A stretch of 56,351 nucleotides of DNA from Methylomonas methanica (GCA_001644045.1 LUUF01000080.1:1-56351); one strand, 5' to 3'; positions 40,373 through 50,552 are shown, counted from the stretch's first letter. Program-made: numbers and translations. The notes: generated by a model not told the origin, from the sequence alone.

Positions 40373-41128
40373 CTATGGTGCGGCTTTGCTATCGGCCGCG
40401 CCGTCCGACTTTTCAGGGGTGCTGCGGGGTATATCCTGGTTAATGCCTTCAGTTATTAATCTGAGCAAAGAAGTCGCGGCCGCATTTGACAGGGTTTTGC
40501 CGTCACTGTCTTGCACGGTTACTTCAGTAAGTAGTTCATCGAGTTGATGCAGACTTACCCGGTATTCTTGTTCCTGGCTAGGATCGTCGCCGAATAAAAA
40601 AGTGATTTCGTCCCAAATTGAACCGTCTTCCGGCTTAATCGCGTCAGGATCGTATTTTACGAAGAAATAGCCCTTATCCATATTCCGCTCGACCACTTCC
40701 AATTTTTGTCGGCTCAAGGCTTTGCCGACTATCCACCACGCTTGAGTGGCGGACTGATCGATTTGCAAACTACTGACGCCGCTGCTGCCTGCCGTTTGTA
40801 CACTATGTCCGGAACCGGTTGTAGCTGCAGTCTCGGTAGGCTGGGTCTTCTCAGGCTTGCTAGGTACTGATTCGACCGTATCGGCGGCTGCCGTGGATTT
40901 GACAGATTCCTGCTGCACCGGCGCTGGTGCAGGTTCCGGCGTATTGCTTACCGGACGAGTCGCCAAGGTCTTGGTTTTCAGATCGTCCGGCACCACTAAC
41001 TCGGGGATTTCGGTGGTAAATTGGTAATCTCTTTCCTTATCCGGAAACCAACTCTTGATGGTGCTGCAAGAGGCATTTACCAACAACGCCGAAACCAGCG
41101 CCAAACGACCGTATAGGCGAGTTTTCAT
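40373..41128 (-). CDS. bamC: outer-membrane assembly lipoprotein BamC
   Basis: A 251-residue predicted lipoprotein of the Bam complex, which inserts beta-barrel proteins. It has a signal peptide and cysteine C21 (LLVNASC); asparagine at -3 is atypical for a lipobox. The N-terminal segment DYQFTTEIPELVVPDDL follows the BamC unstructured lasso. A Thr/Pro/Ser-rich linker comes next, then helix-grip domains with DQSATQAWWIVGKALSRQKLEVVERN. The ATG at 41128 is two bases after the dapA stop; a longer frame to 41194 only runs into dapA. The dapA-bamC order is conserved in gammaproteobacteria. Confidence 0.85.
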   Translation of the reverse strand: MKTRLYGRLALVSALLVNASCSTIKSWFPDKERDYQFTTEIPELVVPDDLKTKTLATRPVSNTPEPAPAPVQQESVKSTAAADTVESVPSKPEKTQPTETAATTGSGHSVQTAGSSGVSSLQIDQSATQAWWIVGKALSRQKLEVVERNMDKGYFFVKYDPDAIKPEDGSIWDEITFLFGDDPSQEQEYRVSLHQLDELLTEVTVQDSDGKTLSNAAATSLLRLITEGINQDIPRSTPEKSDGAADSKAAP

Positions 41129-41130
41129 GA

Positions 41131-42006
41131 TTATAAAACGCCGGCTTGATGCATCGCCGCGTGCACAGTCGCGAAACAGTCCTCGGTTAGCCAAGTCAAC
41201 GGCAAACGGATGCCTTTGCCCATCAAGCCCATTTCAGCCACGGCCCATTTGACGGGAATAGGATTGGATTGCACGAATAGGCTGCTGTGTAAACCGGTCA
41301 ATTTGGCGTCTATCGCCTCGGCAGTCGCGCGATCACCTGCCATCGCCGCCGCTAGCATTTCGTGCACCAGTTTGGGCGCCACGTTGCCGGTCACGGTGAT
41401 GCTGCCGTTACCGCCCAACAAACAAAATTCGCAACTGGTGGCATCGTCTCCGGTATACAGCGCAAAGTCCGCGCCGGTTAAATCCCTAATCTGCTTCACC
41501 CTTTCCAGTTTACCGGTCGCTTCTTTCACCCCAACTATGTTGGCGATTTTAGCTAGACGGCCAACCGTTTCCGGCAACAGGTCGCAAGCGGTACGGCCCG
41601 GCACGTTGTAAAGGATTTGCGGGATGTCGACCGCTTCGGCTATGGCTTTATAATGCAGATACAAACCTTCCTGAGTCGGTTTGTTGTAATAAGGCGTGAC
41701 CAGCAAACAGGCATCCGCGCCGGCTTGCTTGGCTTTCTGAGTCAGACGGATCGCCTCGCGCGTACAATTGGCCCCGGTCCCGGCGACTACCGGTATCCGG
41801 CCCGCCACGCAATCGACGATAAACTTAATGACCGCGCAGTGTTCGTCTTCATCGAGAGTAGCCGATTCACCCGTAGTACCGACCGCTACCAATGCGTCGC
41901 TTCCCTGCTCTATATGAAATTCGACCAGCCGTTTCAGACTGGCTTCATCCACCGCACCGTCTTCCGTCATCGGGGTTACCAGCGCAACGATACTACCTTG
42001 AATCAT
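41131..42006 (-). CDS. dapA: 4-hydroxy-tetrahydrodipicolinate synthase
   Basis: A 291-residue aldolase-type enzyme that condenses pyruvate with aspartate semialdehyde for lysine and peptidoglycan synthesis. The Schiff-base lysine is K161 in GVKEATG. The triad members T44 (GTTGES) and Y133 (YNVPGRTA) are present. The gene starts with a good extended -10 promoter 37 bases upstream and is followed closely by bamC. Confidence 0.97.
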   Translation of the reverse strand: MIQGSIVALVTPMTEDGAVDEASLKRLVEFHIEQGSDALVAVGTTGESATLDEDEHCAVIKFIVDCVAGRIPVVAGTGANCTREAIRLTQKAKQAGADACLLVTPYYNKPTQEGLYLHYKAIAEAVDIPQILYNVPGRTACDLLPETVGRLAKIANIVGVKEATGKLERVKQIRDLTGADFALYTGDDATSCEFCLLGGNGSITVTGNVAPKLVHEMLAAAMAGDRATAEAIDAKLTGLHSSLFVQSNPIPVKWAVAEMGLMGKGIRLPLTWLTEDCFATVHAAMHQAGVL

Positions 42007-42042
42007 GCAAATCTCTCGTGTTTAGGTATATAAAACTAAGCC

Positions 42043-42051
42043 ATTATATCA
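42043..42051 (-). promoter_or_regulatory. extended -10 promoter of dapA
   Basis: On the minus strand TGA-TATAAT matches the extended -10 consensus exactly, 37 bases before the dapA ATG. The -35 region is poor, as is usual for extended -10 promoters. Confidence 0.55.
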
Positions 42052-42075
42052 AGCTAACCCTGAAAACTCAGCCTG

Positions 42076-42537
42076 TTATATTTGCCGGGCCGCTAGAAAT
42101 CTATCCAGCGCATTGGCGAAATTTTGCACATCTTTTGCCGCCATGGCCGCCGCGCCGCCGGATGCCAAACCGTTATCGCGCAAGCCTTCCATGAAATCGC
42201 GCATGGCCAGTTTCTCGCCGATATTCTCCACCGTATAAGCTTCGCCGCGCGGATTGATCACAAAGCCCTGCTTGGCAACAATTTTCGCTGCCAGCGGAAT
42301 ATCACCGGTAATAGCCAGATCGCCAGCCAACAGATGCTCGACGATATAATCGTCAGCGACATCGAAACCGCCGCTGACGCGAATGGATTTAATGTATCGG
42401 GACGGCGGCGCGGCTATGCTTTGATTGGCTACCAGCAACAATTCCAGCTGTCGTTTTTGCGCGACGCGAAACAATACGGTTTTAATCAGATTAGGACAGG
42501 CGTCGGCGTCCACCCAAATTTTGATTGCCATAGTCAT
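42076..42537 (-). CDS. UPF0178 family protein (YaiI/YqxD-like)
   Basis: A 153-residue member of a conserved family with a PIN-like nuclease fold, function unknown. It has KIWVDADACPNLIK at the start, GFDVADDYIVEHLLAGDLAITGDIPLA in the middle and INPRGEAYTVENI. The conserved aspartates (DADAC, DVADD, TGD) are in place. The ATG at 42537 overlaps the stop of the PAP2 gene (ATGA); a second ATG two codons later is the alternative start. Confidence 0.88.
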   Translation of the reverse strand: MTMAIKIWVDADACPNLIKTVLFRVAQKRQLELLLVANQSIAAPPSRYIKSIRVSGGFDVADDYIVEHLLAGDLAITGDIPLAAKIVAKQGFVINPRGEAYTVENIGEKLAMRDFMEGLRDNGLASGGAAAMAAKDVQNFANALDRFLAARQI

Positions 42538-43229
42538 TGACCGGGCTTGGCAATCGGTTTAACCCGAATATACCAACCGTAGTACAAGGCGTAAGCCACC
42601 AAAAACACCAAATATCCCGACCATAAAATATCCGACGCAAAATGCCCGCCCGAGGTCATCCGGGTAAAACCCAAGGTCCAAGCCAACACTAGCGTCAGCA
42701 GAAAATAAATCGCTTTATGGTTTTGCGACAGAAAATACAACACAAAAAAGGTATAGCCGACCGAACAATGGCCGCAGACGAAGGACTTGTCCTGGGTATG
42801 CCCGAATTTGGCGGGCGGCACATACTGATGTTCGCCGCCGAACTGGCTAACATGTACCGGCCGCGGTCTGCCCCAATGATCCTTAACGATAAGATTGACC
42901 ACCAAGCCCGGACCCAAAGCAATAACCAACAGTATGTACAAAGCCTTCCTGCGAAAGCGTTGCGTATGGGCATTGAAATGACTGAAGACATAAACCGCCA
43001 ACGCGATCACGCCGGACCACAAGGTGAATGGAAAAGCATAGTCGTATAGCAGCTTCCAGGGCCACCAATGCTGGGTTGGCCAGACATCGCTTGGATTTTC
43101 CGGATGATAAAACAAGGCCGCCAGGCGCAAATCCAAGTCAGTCAATGAAAACAATAACGTGGTCAGTGCCGCCAATATCAACACGAGCAATAGTTCGGTG
43201 CGCGCGCGTCTAATTTTCCGATGGGGCAT
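42534..43229 (-). CDS. PAP2-family membrane phosphatase
   Basis: A 231-residue inner-membrane phosphatase with about five helices. All three PAP2 motifs are present: K116-x6-R123-P124, C152-G-H154 in the second motif (where PSGH is usual), and R190-x5-H196-x3-D200. Such enzymes remove phosphate from undecaprenyl pyrophosphate, lipid A or phosphatidic-type lipids on the periplasmic side. Its start overlaps the end of the glycosyltransferase gene by 20 bases, which makes a lipid A or lipid-carrier role plausible (inference). Confidence 0.88.
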   Translation of the reverse strand: MPHRKIRRARTELLLVLILAALTTLLFSLTDLDLRLAALFYHPENPSDVWPTQHWWPWKLLYDYAFPFTLWSGVIALAVYVFSHFNAHTQRFRRKALYILLVIALGPGLVVNLIVKDHWGRPRPVHVSQFGGEHQYVPPAKFGHTQDKSFVCGHCSVGYTFFVLYFLSQNHKAIYFLLTLVLAWTLGFTRMTSGGHFASDILWSGYLVFLVAYALYYGWYIRVKPIAKPGQ

Positions 43230-44751
43230 ATCCTTCCTTGTCTAAGGTTTGCCGGACGATTTCCGGCCAAAACTTCAGGTTTTCACCTAAATACAGGTAA
43301 TACGGTGAGCTTGGCTTGCCGGGGTTGGGAATCTGTGCCAGGAATCGAAAACTTTCGAATGCGGCTTTCAATTCAGCAGGTAGATTCTCTTCTGGAGTTT
43401 CACCGATCACAAAGCCATTTCCGCCGATAAATGCTTGCGGACCGGGCCAGACTTCGTATTGCGATGCCACCAAACCGCTGGGTTCGTAGCGATAAACCTT
43501 AGGATGATCGGGCAAGTAAAAAGCCAACTCGCTCGCCAGATAACGATGGCCCAAGGCTACCACAAAGGTATTGTCCAGATTAGGTAAACTGATCAAGCGC
43601 TCGAAATGCACGTTAATCGCCAATTCCTGCCAGCTGTTGAAACGCTTGGTGGGATCGAACGCCGTATTTTGCAATTTGAAGACTTGTAACACGATCGGCA
43701 ATACATAAGTCAGCAGCACCATCGCATAACCCAGCGCAATGCCGTATTTCAAGGTCTTTTTCCAGGCCCCAGCCAGCCAGTTACCAGCCAATAAAATCAG
43801 GCCGGTAAAATAAAACGGCATCGGCCAATTGCCCTGGGCTTTTTGCAAAACACTAAGCAACAACACGCCCAACAGTAAAGCCGGCCCCATCAATAACAAA
43901 AACCGTTGCTCCGCGGGCAAACGTTTAAAATTGAACGCGGCTTGCGCGCTGCTGAGCACCACCAATACGAACAGCACCGGCGAGACCAATAAAAGCTGAT
44001 ACAGCAGAAAATCCCTAGCCCATTGCAAGTGCTTAGCCAAGCTTACTGTTTCGGGGTTACCGAAATGGCTTTTGCTATGCCCAAACATCACCCACTCGTG
44101 TTGCTGATTCCACCATAAAATCGGCACTGCCGCGATCACAATTGGTGCTAAATAGAATAGAAACTCTTTTTTCAGCAAATCGCGCCGCCGGCTATCCAAG
44201 GCCAAAAAGATCAACAACATTAACGGCAAGATCAATGCCGATTGCTTGCTCAACAAGGCGGCGGCACTTGCCAAACCGGCCCATAACCAGGCGCGTGCTT
44301 GCTGGTCGAACAGCGCCCGCCTCAGGTAATAAACGCTCATTATCCAAAAACAATACAGCGGCGCATCGATGGTCATCAGGAAGTTGGCCAACACATTGAT
44401 CGGCGTCGCCAACACCAGCAACAGCGCCAATGCGCCGCCGCGCGCACCGTAAAATGACTTAGCGGTAGCGTGAAAAAACCACAGAAATACCGTACCCAAC
44501 AACAGTGCCGGCAAACGCACGGTAAACGTATAATCACCCAACAGCCAGGTAAACGCGCCGATCAGCCAAGCTATCATCGGCGGCTTGCTGTAATAACACC
44601 AATCCGGCTGCCGCGACCAATCCCAGTAATAACTTTCGTCGCCTATCAAGTCAAAGCCGTTGACCAGCAAAAATCCGCCGCGCAACAACATAATCACTAG
44701 CAACAAAGCCAGCGTATGCTCGTCCATCCAGCGTAACAATCTCTCAGACAT
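43210..44751 (-). CDS. ArnT/PMT-type membrane glycosyltransferase (GT39/GT83-like)
   Basis: A 513-residue polytopic glycosyltransferase with the first-loop acidic motif GDESYYWDW and YYSKPPMIAWL, about eleven to twelve helices and a C-terminal periplasmic domain from about 370. Family members move a sugar from a polyprenyl-phosphate donor to lipid A or proteins. It lies in one transcription unit with recJ upstream and the PAP2 phosphatase downstream. A sugar donor for lipid A modification is likely but its identity cannot be read from sequence. Confidence 0.85.
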   Translation of the reverse strand: MSERLLRWMDEHTLALLLVIMLLRGGFLLVNGFDLIGDESYYWDWSRQPDWCYYSKPPMIAWLIGAFTWLLGDYTFTVRLPALLLGTVFLWFFHATAKSFYGARGGALALLLVLATPINVLANFLMTIDAPLYCFWIMSVYYLRRALFDQQARAWLWAGLASAAALLSKQSALILPLMLLIFLALDSRRRDLLKKEFLFYLAPIVIAAVPILWWNQQHEWVMFGHSKSHFGNPETVSLAKHLQWARDFLLYQLLLVSPVLFVLVVLSSAQAAFNFKRLPAEQRFLLLMGPALLLGVLLLSVLQKAQGNWPMPFYFTGLILLAGNWLAGAWKKTLKYGIALGYAMVLLTYVLPIVLQVFKLQNTAFDPTKRFNSWQELAINVHFERLISLPNLDNTFVVALGHRYLASELAFYLPDHPKVYRYEPSGLVASQYEVWPGPQAFIGGNGFVIGETPEENLPAELKAAFESFRFLAQIPNPGKPSSPYYLYLGENLKFWPEIVRQTLDKEGYAPSEN

Positions 44752-44757
44752 AGGCTG

Positions 44758-46503
44758 TTATTCCCATTTCTCCAGATAATGCAACAACAATTGCAGGCTG
44801 CGTTGCCCGCGAAATTCGTTAATATCCAGCGTATACGCCGCGTTGATTTTACGGCAACCCAGCCATTTCTCGGGATGATCGGCAAAAAAAGCAATCGCAT
44901 CCAGTAGCTGGCCGCTGAACGGTAAACGCAATACAAACTTCAAATGCTGCTGACCGACAATCCGGCACTGGATCACATCGAACACGCCATTGAATACCGG
45001 CTCGGGGAAGGTTTGCCCCCATACCGCCGCTTGCTGGAGAACTTCCGCAAATGCCAAGGTCATGTGTTGCTCGTCCAGTTCGCCGTCGGAATAGACCTTC
45101 TGCTCCAGATCAACCAGTTCCAGTTTCGCCGCCACTGTCCCGGCGAATGCCAATGCAAAATGCGGATAGTCGTGCAACTTGATCGTCAATCCCGCCGCCA
45201 TCGCATGGCCGCCGAATTTGCTTAAAATCTGCGGATGCTTGGCGGCGATCTCGCTGAGTACGTCGCGAATATGCACTCCGTTGATGGAGCGCGCCGAACC
45301 TTTGATATCGCCATTGTCGGCCGGAGCAAACGCGATCACCGGCCGGTGTAAGCGGTCTTTGATCCGCGACGCCAGGATGCCGATCACCCCTTGATGCCAA
45401 TTGCCGTCATATAGACACACACCGGCGGGCACATGTTTTTCGTCCAGCGCCTTCATTTCCGACAGCAAGGCCATCGCCTCGGTCTTCATCTGACCTTCGA
45501 CTTCTTTTCGGTCTTGGTTCAAAGCATGCAATTGCTCGGCTATGTCATGCGCCAGCCCGACATCGTCGGTCAGTAAACACTGAATCCCTAAGGACATATC
45601 GTCCATCCGCCCGGCCGCGTTCAAACGTGGCGCGATGGAAAAACCCAGATCGCTGGCGTGTATCCCGGACAATTGCTTGCCAGCCACTTCAGCAAGAGCC
45701 TTGATACCCGGCTGGCATTGCCCGGAACGAATCCGCAGCAAGCCTTGATGCACCAAGATTCGGTTGACCTGATCCAAAGCCACAACGTCCGCGACCGTGC
45801 CCAAAGCCACATAATCCAGCAAACGCGCCAGATTCGGCTCGGCGATGCCGGCTTTGTCAAACCAATGCAATTCGCGCAAGCGAATCCGCAAGGCCATCAG
45901 AATATAAAACATAACGCCCACACCGGCGACATGCCGGCTAGGAAATTTGTCATCCGGCAAATTGGGATTAACGATCGCATCGGCGGCCGGCAACTCAAGA
46001 CCGGCTAAATGATGATCGGTAATCAACACCTTGATACCGGCGGCCTTGGCGGCTTTGACGCCCTCGATACTGGAAATGCCGTTATCCACCGTGACGATGA
46101 TGTCGGGAGCTTGCCGTTTCACCAGTTCGACGATTTCCGGGGTCAGACCGTATCCGTATTCGAAACGATTGGGCACCACAAAATCCACCGCGCCGGCACC
46201 CAGCAAGCTCAAGCCCTTCAAGGCCAGCGCGCAACTGGTGGCACCGTCGGCATCAAAATCGGCGACCACGGTAATTTTTTGCTGTTGCTTGATCGCCGAA
46301 ACCAAATGCTCGACCATCTCCTTCATGCCGGTCAGTAACCACGGCGAAGGCAAACTCGCCAGGCTACGATCCAACTCATCCGCACTCTGCACGCCCCGAC
46401 TACTGAAAATACGTTGCAGCACCGGGTCCATCTCGCCGAAATGCGCATGCTTGACCAGCGTCGGCCTGGGCAGGATGGCTTTTTTTACACTTTGCAGATA
46501 CAT
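44758..46503 (-). CDS. recJ: single-stranded-DNA-specific exonuclease RecJ
   Basis: A 581-residue DHH-family 5'-3' exonuclease used in recombination and mismatch repair. DFDADG (82-87), VTVDNG (D140) and DHH (163-165) coordinate the metals. The DHHA1 domain carries GGHAMAAG, and the OB-fold C-terminal domain ends the chain. The ATG at 46503 is chosen: the frame continues to a TTG at 46527, but those codons are made of the thrC terminator hairpin and its T-run. Length then agrees with E. coli RecJ (577). Confidence 0.95.
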   Translation of the reverse strand: MYLQSVKKAILPRPTLVKHAHFGEMDPVLQRIFSSRGVQSADELDRSLASLPSPWLLTGMKEMVEHLVSAIKQQQKITVVADFDADGATSCALALKGLSLLGAGAVDFVVPNRFEYGYGLTPEIVELVKRQAPDIIVTVDNGISSIEGVKAAKAAGIKVLITDHHLAGLELPAADAIVNPNLPDDKFPSRHVAGVGVMFYILMALRIRLRELHWFDKAGIAEPNLARLLDYVALGTVADVVALDQVNRILVHQGLLRIRSGQCQPGIKALAEVAGKQLSGIHASDLGFSIAPRLNAAGRMDDMSLGIQCLLTDDVGLAHDIAEQLHALNQDRKEVEGQMKTEAMALLSEMKALDEKHVPAGVCLYDGNWHQGVIGILASRIKDRLHRPVIAFAPADNGDIKGSARSINGVHIRDVLSEIAAKHPQILSKFGGHAMAAGLTIKLHDYPHFALAFAGTVAAKLELVDLEQKVYSDGELDEQHMTLAFAEVLQQAAVWGQTFPEPVFNGVFDVIQCRIVGQQHLKFVLRLPFSGQLLDAIAFFADHPEKWLGCRKINAAYTLDINEFRGQRSLQLLLHYLEKWE

Positions 46504-46513
46504 ATCAGGCAAT

Positions 46514-46538
46514 AAAAAAGCCGGCAATTGCCGGCTTT
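46514..46538 (-). terminator. rho-independent terminator between thrC and recJ
   Basis: AAAGCCGGC and GCCGGCTTT form a perfect 9-bp stem around AATT (46517-46538). On the minus strand it is followed by T6 (46519-46514). It ends only 11 bases before the recJ ATG, so recJ needs read-through or a promoter upstream, probably within thrC. Confidence 0.85.
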
Positions 46539-46557
46539 ACGATGTTCATCGTTAGAA

Positions 46558-47652
46558 TCACATCGAATCCAAAATAGCTTTCTTCACCGCATCCAGCGTG
46601 GCGTCTATCGTTATGGGTTGATCGTCCTTGCACTGAGCGATGGCGGTATCCGGATCTTTGATGCCGTTGCCGGTCAAGGTGCAGACGATCTTGCTGCCCT
46701 CCGGGATGTTGCCGTTAGCGATGTCATGCAAGGCGCCGGCCAACGAAGTGGCGGAGGCCGGCTCGCAGAAAATGCCTTCATAGGCCGACAGCATTTTTTG
46801 TGCTGCCAGAATTTGCGGATCGGTAAACGATGCAAACCAACCGCCGGATTGTTTCTGCGCGGTCCAGGCCCCATCCCATGATTGCGGATTGCCGATGCGG
46901 ATTGCGGTGGCAACCGTTTCCGGATTTTCTATTGGATGGCCAGCTAAAAACGGCGCGGCACCGGCCGCCTGATAGCCGCACATTACCGGACGTTTTTTGG
47001 TCACCGCTTTATGCGTGGCACTATCGGTCGAATATTCCTTATAGCCCTTCCAGTACGCTGTGATATTGCCGGCGTTACCCACGGGCAAACAGTGGAAATC
47101 CGGTGCATCGCCCAAGGCGTCGACGATCTCGAAGGCAGCGGTCTTCTGACCTTCCAGACGGAAAGGATTGATGGAGTTAACGATGGTTACCGGGGCATGA
47201 TCCGTGATTTCCTTGACGATAGACATGCCGGCGTCGAAATTGCCTTTGATCTGAATGATCTTCGCGCCGTACATCATGGTTTGCGCTAACTTGCCCAACG
47301 CAATTTTGCCCTCGGGAATCAACACGAAAGCACGAATACCGGCGCGGACTGCATACGCGGCAGCAGCGGCCGAAGTATTACCGGTGGACGCGCAAATAAT
47401 GGCTTGGCTACCCTCTTCCACGGCTTTGGTCACCGCCATGGTCATGCCGCGATCTTTAAACGAACCGGTCGGGTTCAAACCTTCGAATTTGACATAGATG
47501 TCCACGTCCTTGCCGATCAATCGCGGAATATTTTGCAACTGAATCAGCGGAGTATTACCTTCGCAAAGACTGATCAGCCGGGTGTCGGCGGAGACCGGCA
47601 AGCGGTCGCGGTAACGTTCGATAATGCCAGTGTAACGGGTTTGAGTTGCCAT
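46558..47652 (-). CDS. thrC: threonine synthase
   Basis: A 364-residue PLP enzyme that converts O-phosphohomoserine to threonine. The PLP lysine is K66 in GSFKDRGM. The phosphate-binding loop is in PVGNAGNITAYWKGY, and CASTGNTSAAAAAYA is conserved. The short class (about 350 residues) is seen in many gammaproteobacteria. It follows hom by three bases, completing the threonine branch. Confidence 0.95.
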   Translation of the reverse strand: MATQTRYTGIIERYRDRLPVSADTRLISLCEGNTPLIQLQNIPRLIGKDVDIYVKFEGLNPTGSFKDRGMTMAVTKAVEEGSQAIICASTGNTSAAAAAYAVRAGIRAFVLIPEGKIALGKLAQTMMYGAKIIQIKGNFDAGMSIVKEITDHAPVTIVNSINPFRLEGQKTAAFEIVDALGDAPDFHCLPVGNAGNITAYWKGYKEYSTDSATHKAVTKKRPVMCGYQAAGAAPFLAGHPIENPETVATAIRIGNPQSWDGAWTAQKQSGGWFASFTDPQILAAQKMLSAYEGIFCEPASATSLAGALHDIANGNIPEGSKIVCTLTGNGIKDPDTAIAQCKDDQPITIDATLDAVKKAILDSM

Positions 47653-47655
47653 TGT

Positions 47656-48966
47656 TTATCCTAAAGTTTCCAAGCGAATGCGTGCCACTTTGCCGCTGAC
47701 AGTCGTCAGCGCTTCGATGGCCGCAATCGCGGCGTTCATTTCTTTTTCCAGCGTCAGTTGCGTCAACATGATGATCGGCACAGAGGTCTCGCCTTGCGGC
47801 GGCTCTTTTTGAATCAGCGCTTCGATGCTGATGTTGTGCGCGGCCAGAATCCGGGTTACGTCGGCCAACACGCCGGGTTTGTCTTCGGCAGTCAGACGCA
47901 GGTAATAAGCGGTCTTAATTTGCTCGACGGGCAACACCGGAATATCTGCAATCGCATCGGCCTGGAATGCCAGATGCGGCACCCGGTTTTCCGGGTCGCT
48001 GGTCATCGCTCTGACCACATCGACCAAATCGGCCACCACGGCTGAAGCTGTAGGCTCAGCGCCGGCACCGGCGCCGTAATATAAGGTAGGCCCGACAGCA
48101 TCGCCGCAGACCAGTACCGCATTCATCACGCCATCAACATTGGCGATCAAGCGGCGTTTGGGAATCAAGGTCGGATGCACGCGCAACTCGATGCCGTCCT
48201 CGGTTTTGCGGGCAATACCCAGGTTCTTGATCCGATAACCCAACGCTTCGGCGTAATCCACGTCCAGACGGGTGATCTTGGTAATGCCTTCGGTGAAGAC
48301 TTTCTCGAACTGCAACGGGATGCCGAAGGCAATTGAGGCCAAGATGGTCAATTTATGGCCGGCGTCTATGCCTTCCACATCGAAAGTCGGATCGGCTTCC
48401 GCGTAACCCAAAGCCTGCGCCTCGGCCAATACATCGACGAAGTCACGGCCCTTGTCGCGCATTTCGGTAAGGATGAAATTACCGGTGCCGTTGATGATGC
48501 CGGCCAGCCATTTGATGCGGTTACCGGCCAGACCTTCGCGAATGGCTTTGATGATGGGTATGCCGCCGGCCACCGCCGCTTCGAACAATACCATCACGCC
48601 TTTTTTGCTGGCTTCCGCGAAGATTTCGTTGCCGTGCAAGGCGATCAGGGCTTTATTGGCGGTAACCACGTGTTTGCCGTTGGCAATCGCGGTTAACACC
48701 AGTTGTTTAGCCAGATCGTAGCCGCCGATCAATTCGACGACCACATCGATGTCCGGATCGTTGACGATCTCGAACGGGTCGGCCGTCAAGGTAATGCCAT
48801 CGGTTGCGCAAATCCGCGTCCGGTTCAGATCGCGCGCGGAGGCGCGGGTGACCACGATTTCACGGCCGGCCCGGCGAGCTATTTCCCCGGCATTCCTTTT
48901 CAGTACGTTGACGGTGCCGCCACCGACGGTACCCAATCCCAAAACCCCAACTGTTACCGGCTTCAA
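47656..48966 (-). CDS. hom: homoserine dehydrogenase
   Basis: A 436-residue monofunctional enzyme that reduces aspartate semialdehyde to homoserine. The nucleotide-binding GLGTVGGGT is at 10-18. The substrate domain has ANKALIA and GIINGTGNFIL, and the catalytic region AEADPTFDVEGIDAGHK is complete. A C-terminal ACT domain (about 350-430) implies feedback control by threonine. The start is TTG with AGGAG six bases upstream; an in-frame TAG just before rules out a longer start. It has no fused aspartokinase. Confidence 0.94.
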   Translation of the reverse strand: MKPVTVGVLGLGTVGGGTVNVLKRNAGEIARRAGREIVVTRASARDLNRTRICATDGITLTADPFEIVNDPDIDVVVELIGGYDLAKQLVLTAIANGKHVVTANKALIALHGNEIFAEASKKGVMVLFEAAVAGGIPIIKAIREGLAGNRIKWLAGIINGTGNFILTEMRDKGRDFVDVLAEAQALGYAEADPTFDVEGIDAGHKLTILASIAFGIPLQFEKVFTEGITKITRLDVDYAEALGYRIKNLGIARKTEDGIELRVHPTLIPKRRLIANVDGVMNAVLVCGDAVGPTLYYGAGAGAEPTASAVVADLVDVVRAMTSDPENRVPHLAFQADAIADIPVLPVEQIKTAYYLRLTAEDKPGVLADVTRILAAHNISIEALIQKEPPQGETSVPIIMLTQLTLEKEMNAAIAAIEALTTVSGKVARIRLETLG

Positions 48967-49003
48967 ACCTGACTCCTAGCGTTATACCCAAAAATGGCGG
49001 CGA

Positions 49004-50188
49004 TTATACTACGTTGTCTTTTTTCAGCATATTGCGGATGCTGCGCAAGGCCTGCCGGGTTCTGTGCTCGTTTTCGATCAAGCTGAAACGGATATGGTCG
49101 TCGCCATGCTGACCGAAGCCGATACCCGGCGATACCGCCACCTTGGCGTCGATGATCAATTTCTTCGCAAATTCGATGGAACCCATTTCCCGATAGGCTT
49201 CCGGAATCTTGGCCCAGACAAACATGGTCGCCCTCGGTTTTTCCACATGCCAACCCATCGCATTCAAGCCATCGCACAACACATCGCGGCGCGCCTTGTA
49301 CATGTCGCAGATTTCTTTCACGCAATCTTGCGGACCTTCCAACGCGGTGATCGCAGCCACCTGAATCGGCGTAAAGGTACCGTAATCCATATAGGATTTG
49401 ATCCGAGTCAAGGCCGCTACCAGCGTTGGGTTGCCGCACATGAAACCAACCCGCCAGCCGGGCATATTGTAACTTTTGGATAAGGAGAAAAACTCGACGG
49501 CGATGTCTTTCGCTCCCTCCACCTGCAGAATTGACGGCGCTACGTAACCGTCGAACACGATGTCGGCATAAGCGATGTCATGAACGATCCAGATACCGTG
49601 TTCCTTACAAATCGCCACCACTTTCTCGAAGAAATCCAGCTCCACGCATTGGCAGGTCGGATTGCCCGGAAAGTTTAAAATCAACATCTTCGGCTTGGGC
49701 CAACATTCGGCAATGCCTTTTTGTAATTCCTCGAAAAAATCGACGCCTGGCGTCAACGGCACATGCCGAATATCCGCTCCAGCAATCACCACGCCATACG
49801 GATGAATCGGGTAAGCCGGATTCGGCACTAATACCACATCGCCAGGGCCCAAGGTCGCCAGAGCCAGATGCGACAAACCTTCTTTCGAGCCTATCGTAAC
49901 GATGGCTTCGGTATTGAAATCCAAGTCAACGTCGAAACGTTTTTTGTACCAGCCGCAAATCGCTTTGCGCAAACGCGGAATGCCTTTGGATACCGAATAA
50001 CGGTGGGTGTCGTCGCGTTGCGCCACTTCCAGCATCTTGTCGAGAATATGCTTTGGTGTGGGTTGATCCGGATTGCCCATACCAAAATCGATAACATCCT
50101 CGCCCTCCGCTCGGGCTTTGGCTTTCAGCTCGTTGACGATGTTAAAAACGTAAGGCGGCAGGCGACTAATGCGATGAAATTCTTCCAT
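49004..50188 (-). CDS. alaC: alanine/2-oxo-acid transaminase AlaC
   Basis: A 394-residue class I aminotransferase of the AlaC/YfdZ type. The PLP lysine is K238 in [26 protein letters not shown] and [16 protein letters not shown] are typical. It makes alanine from pyruvate and glutamate. Its position upstream of hom-thrC with a 37-base gap is common in gammaproteobacteria and suggests co-transcription. Confidence 0.93.
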   Translation of the reverse strand: MEEFHRISRLPPYVFNIVNELKAKARAEGEDVIDFGMGNPDQPTPKHILDKMLEVAQRDDTHRYSVSKGIPRLRKAICGWYKKRFDVDLDFNTEAIVTIGSKEGLSHLALATLGPGDVVLVPNPAYPIHPYGVVIAGADIRHVPLTPGVDFFEELQKGIAECWPKPKMLILNFPGNPTCQCVELDFFEKVVAICKEHGIWIVHDIAYADIVFDGYVAPSILQVEGAKDIAVEFFSLSKSYNMPGWRVGFMCGNPTLVAALTRIKSYMDYGTFTPIQVAAITALEGPQDCVKEICDMYKARRDVLCDGLNAMGWHVEKPRATMFVWAKIPEAYREMGSIEFAKKLIIDAKVAVSPGIGFGQHGDDHIRFSLIENEHRTRQALRSIRNMLKKDNVV

Positions 50189-50314
50189 TAATGACTCTTG
50201 AGATTCTGATTTTGAAGACGGCTTCTAAAGAAAGCCGGCTAAGGTACTGTTGTTGCAGGACGATGTCAATTTCGGCGCAGCGGTACGCATCCGAAAACCG
50301 CGATCGGGCGAAAC

Positions 50315-50473
50315 TTAGGGTTTTACGACAGTTGTTGAGGCAACTTGTGCGGCATCCGCTTCCTGCTGATGCAGGTAAGAGCCGCCGACTAGAAAAGTCA
50401 GCACCAATAGGTACAGCACTGCGGCGATGTTTTTAACTTTCTTGCTGCCGTCGTCGTGATTACGGTCGTTCAT
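50315..50473 (-). CDS. small single-pass membrane protein
   Basis: A 52-residue protein with a charged N-terminus (NDRNHDDGSKKVKN), one membrane helix (about 16-33) and a short polar tail. The open frame runs back to 50716 into the GNAT-C39 gene, but only the stretch from the ATG at 50473 looks like protein. It lies 79 bases downstream of the GNAT-C39 gene on the same strand and may belong to that operon. Function unknown. Confidence 0.55.
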   Translation of the reverse strand: MNDRNHDDGSKKVKNIAAVLYLLVLTFLVGGSYLHQQEADAAQVASTTVVKP

Positions 50474-50552
50474 GAATAAGGTCTCGTGAATATTCGTTGT
50501 TGCTGCCGCAATTGTACCGTCTGCAGCGTCGTCTGAGAACGAAAAGCTCGCA

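Noticed and set aside
50217..50238. CGGCTT/AAGCCG hairpin upstream of alaC as a terminator or attenuator
   Set aside because: Only six base pairs, no T-run and no leader peptide seen, so it is too weak to call.
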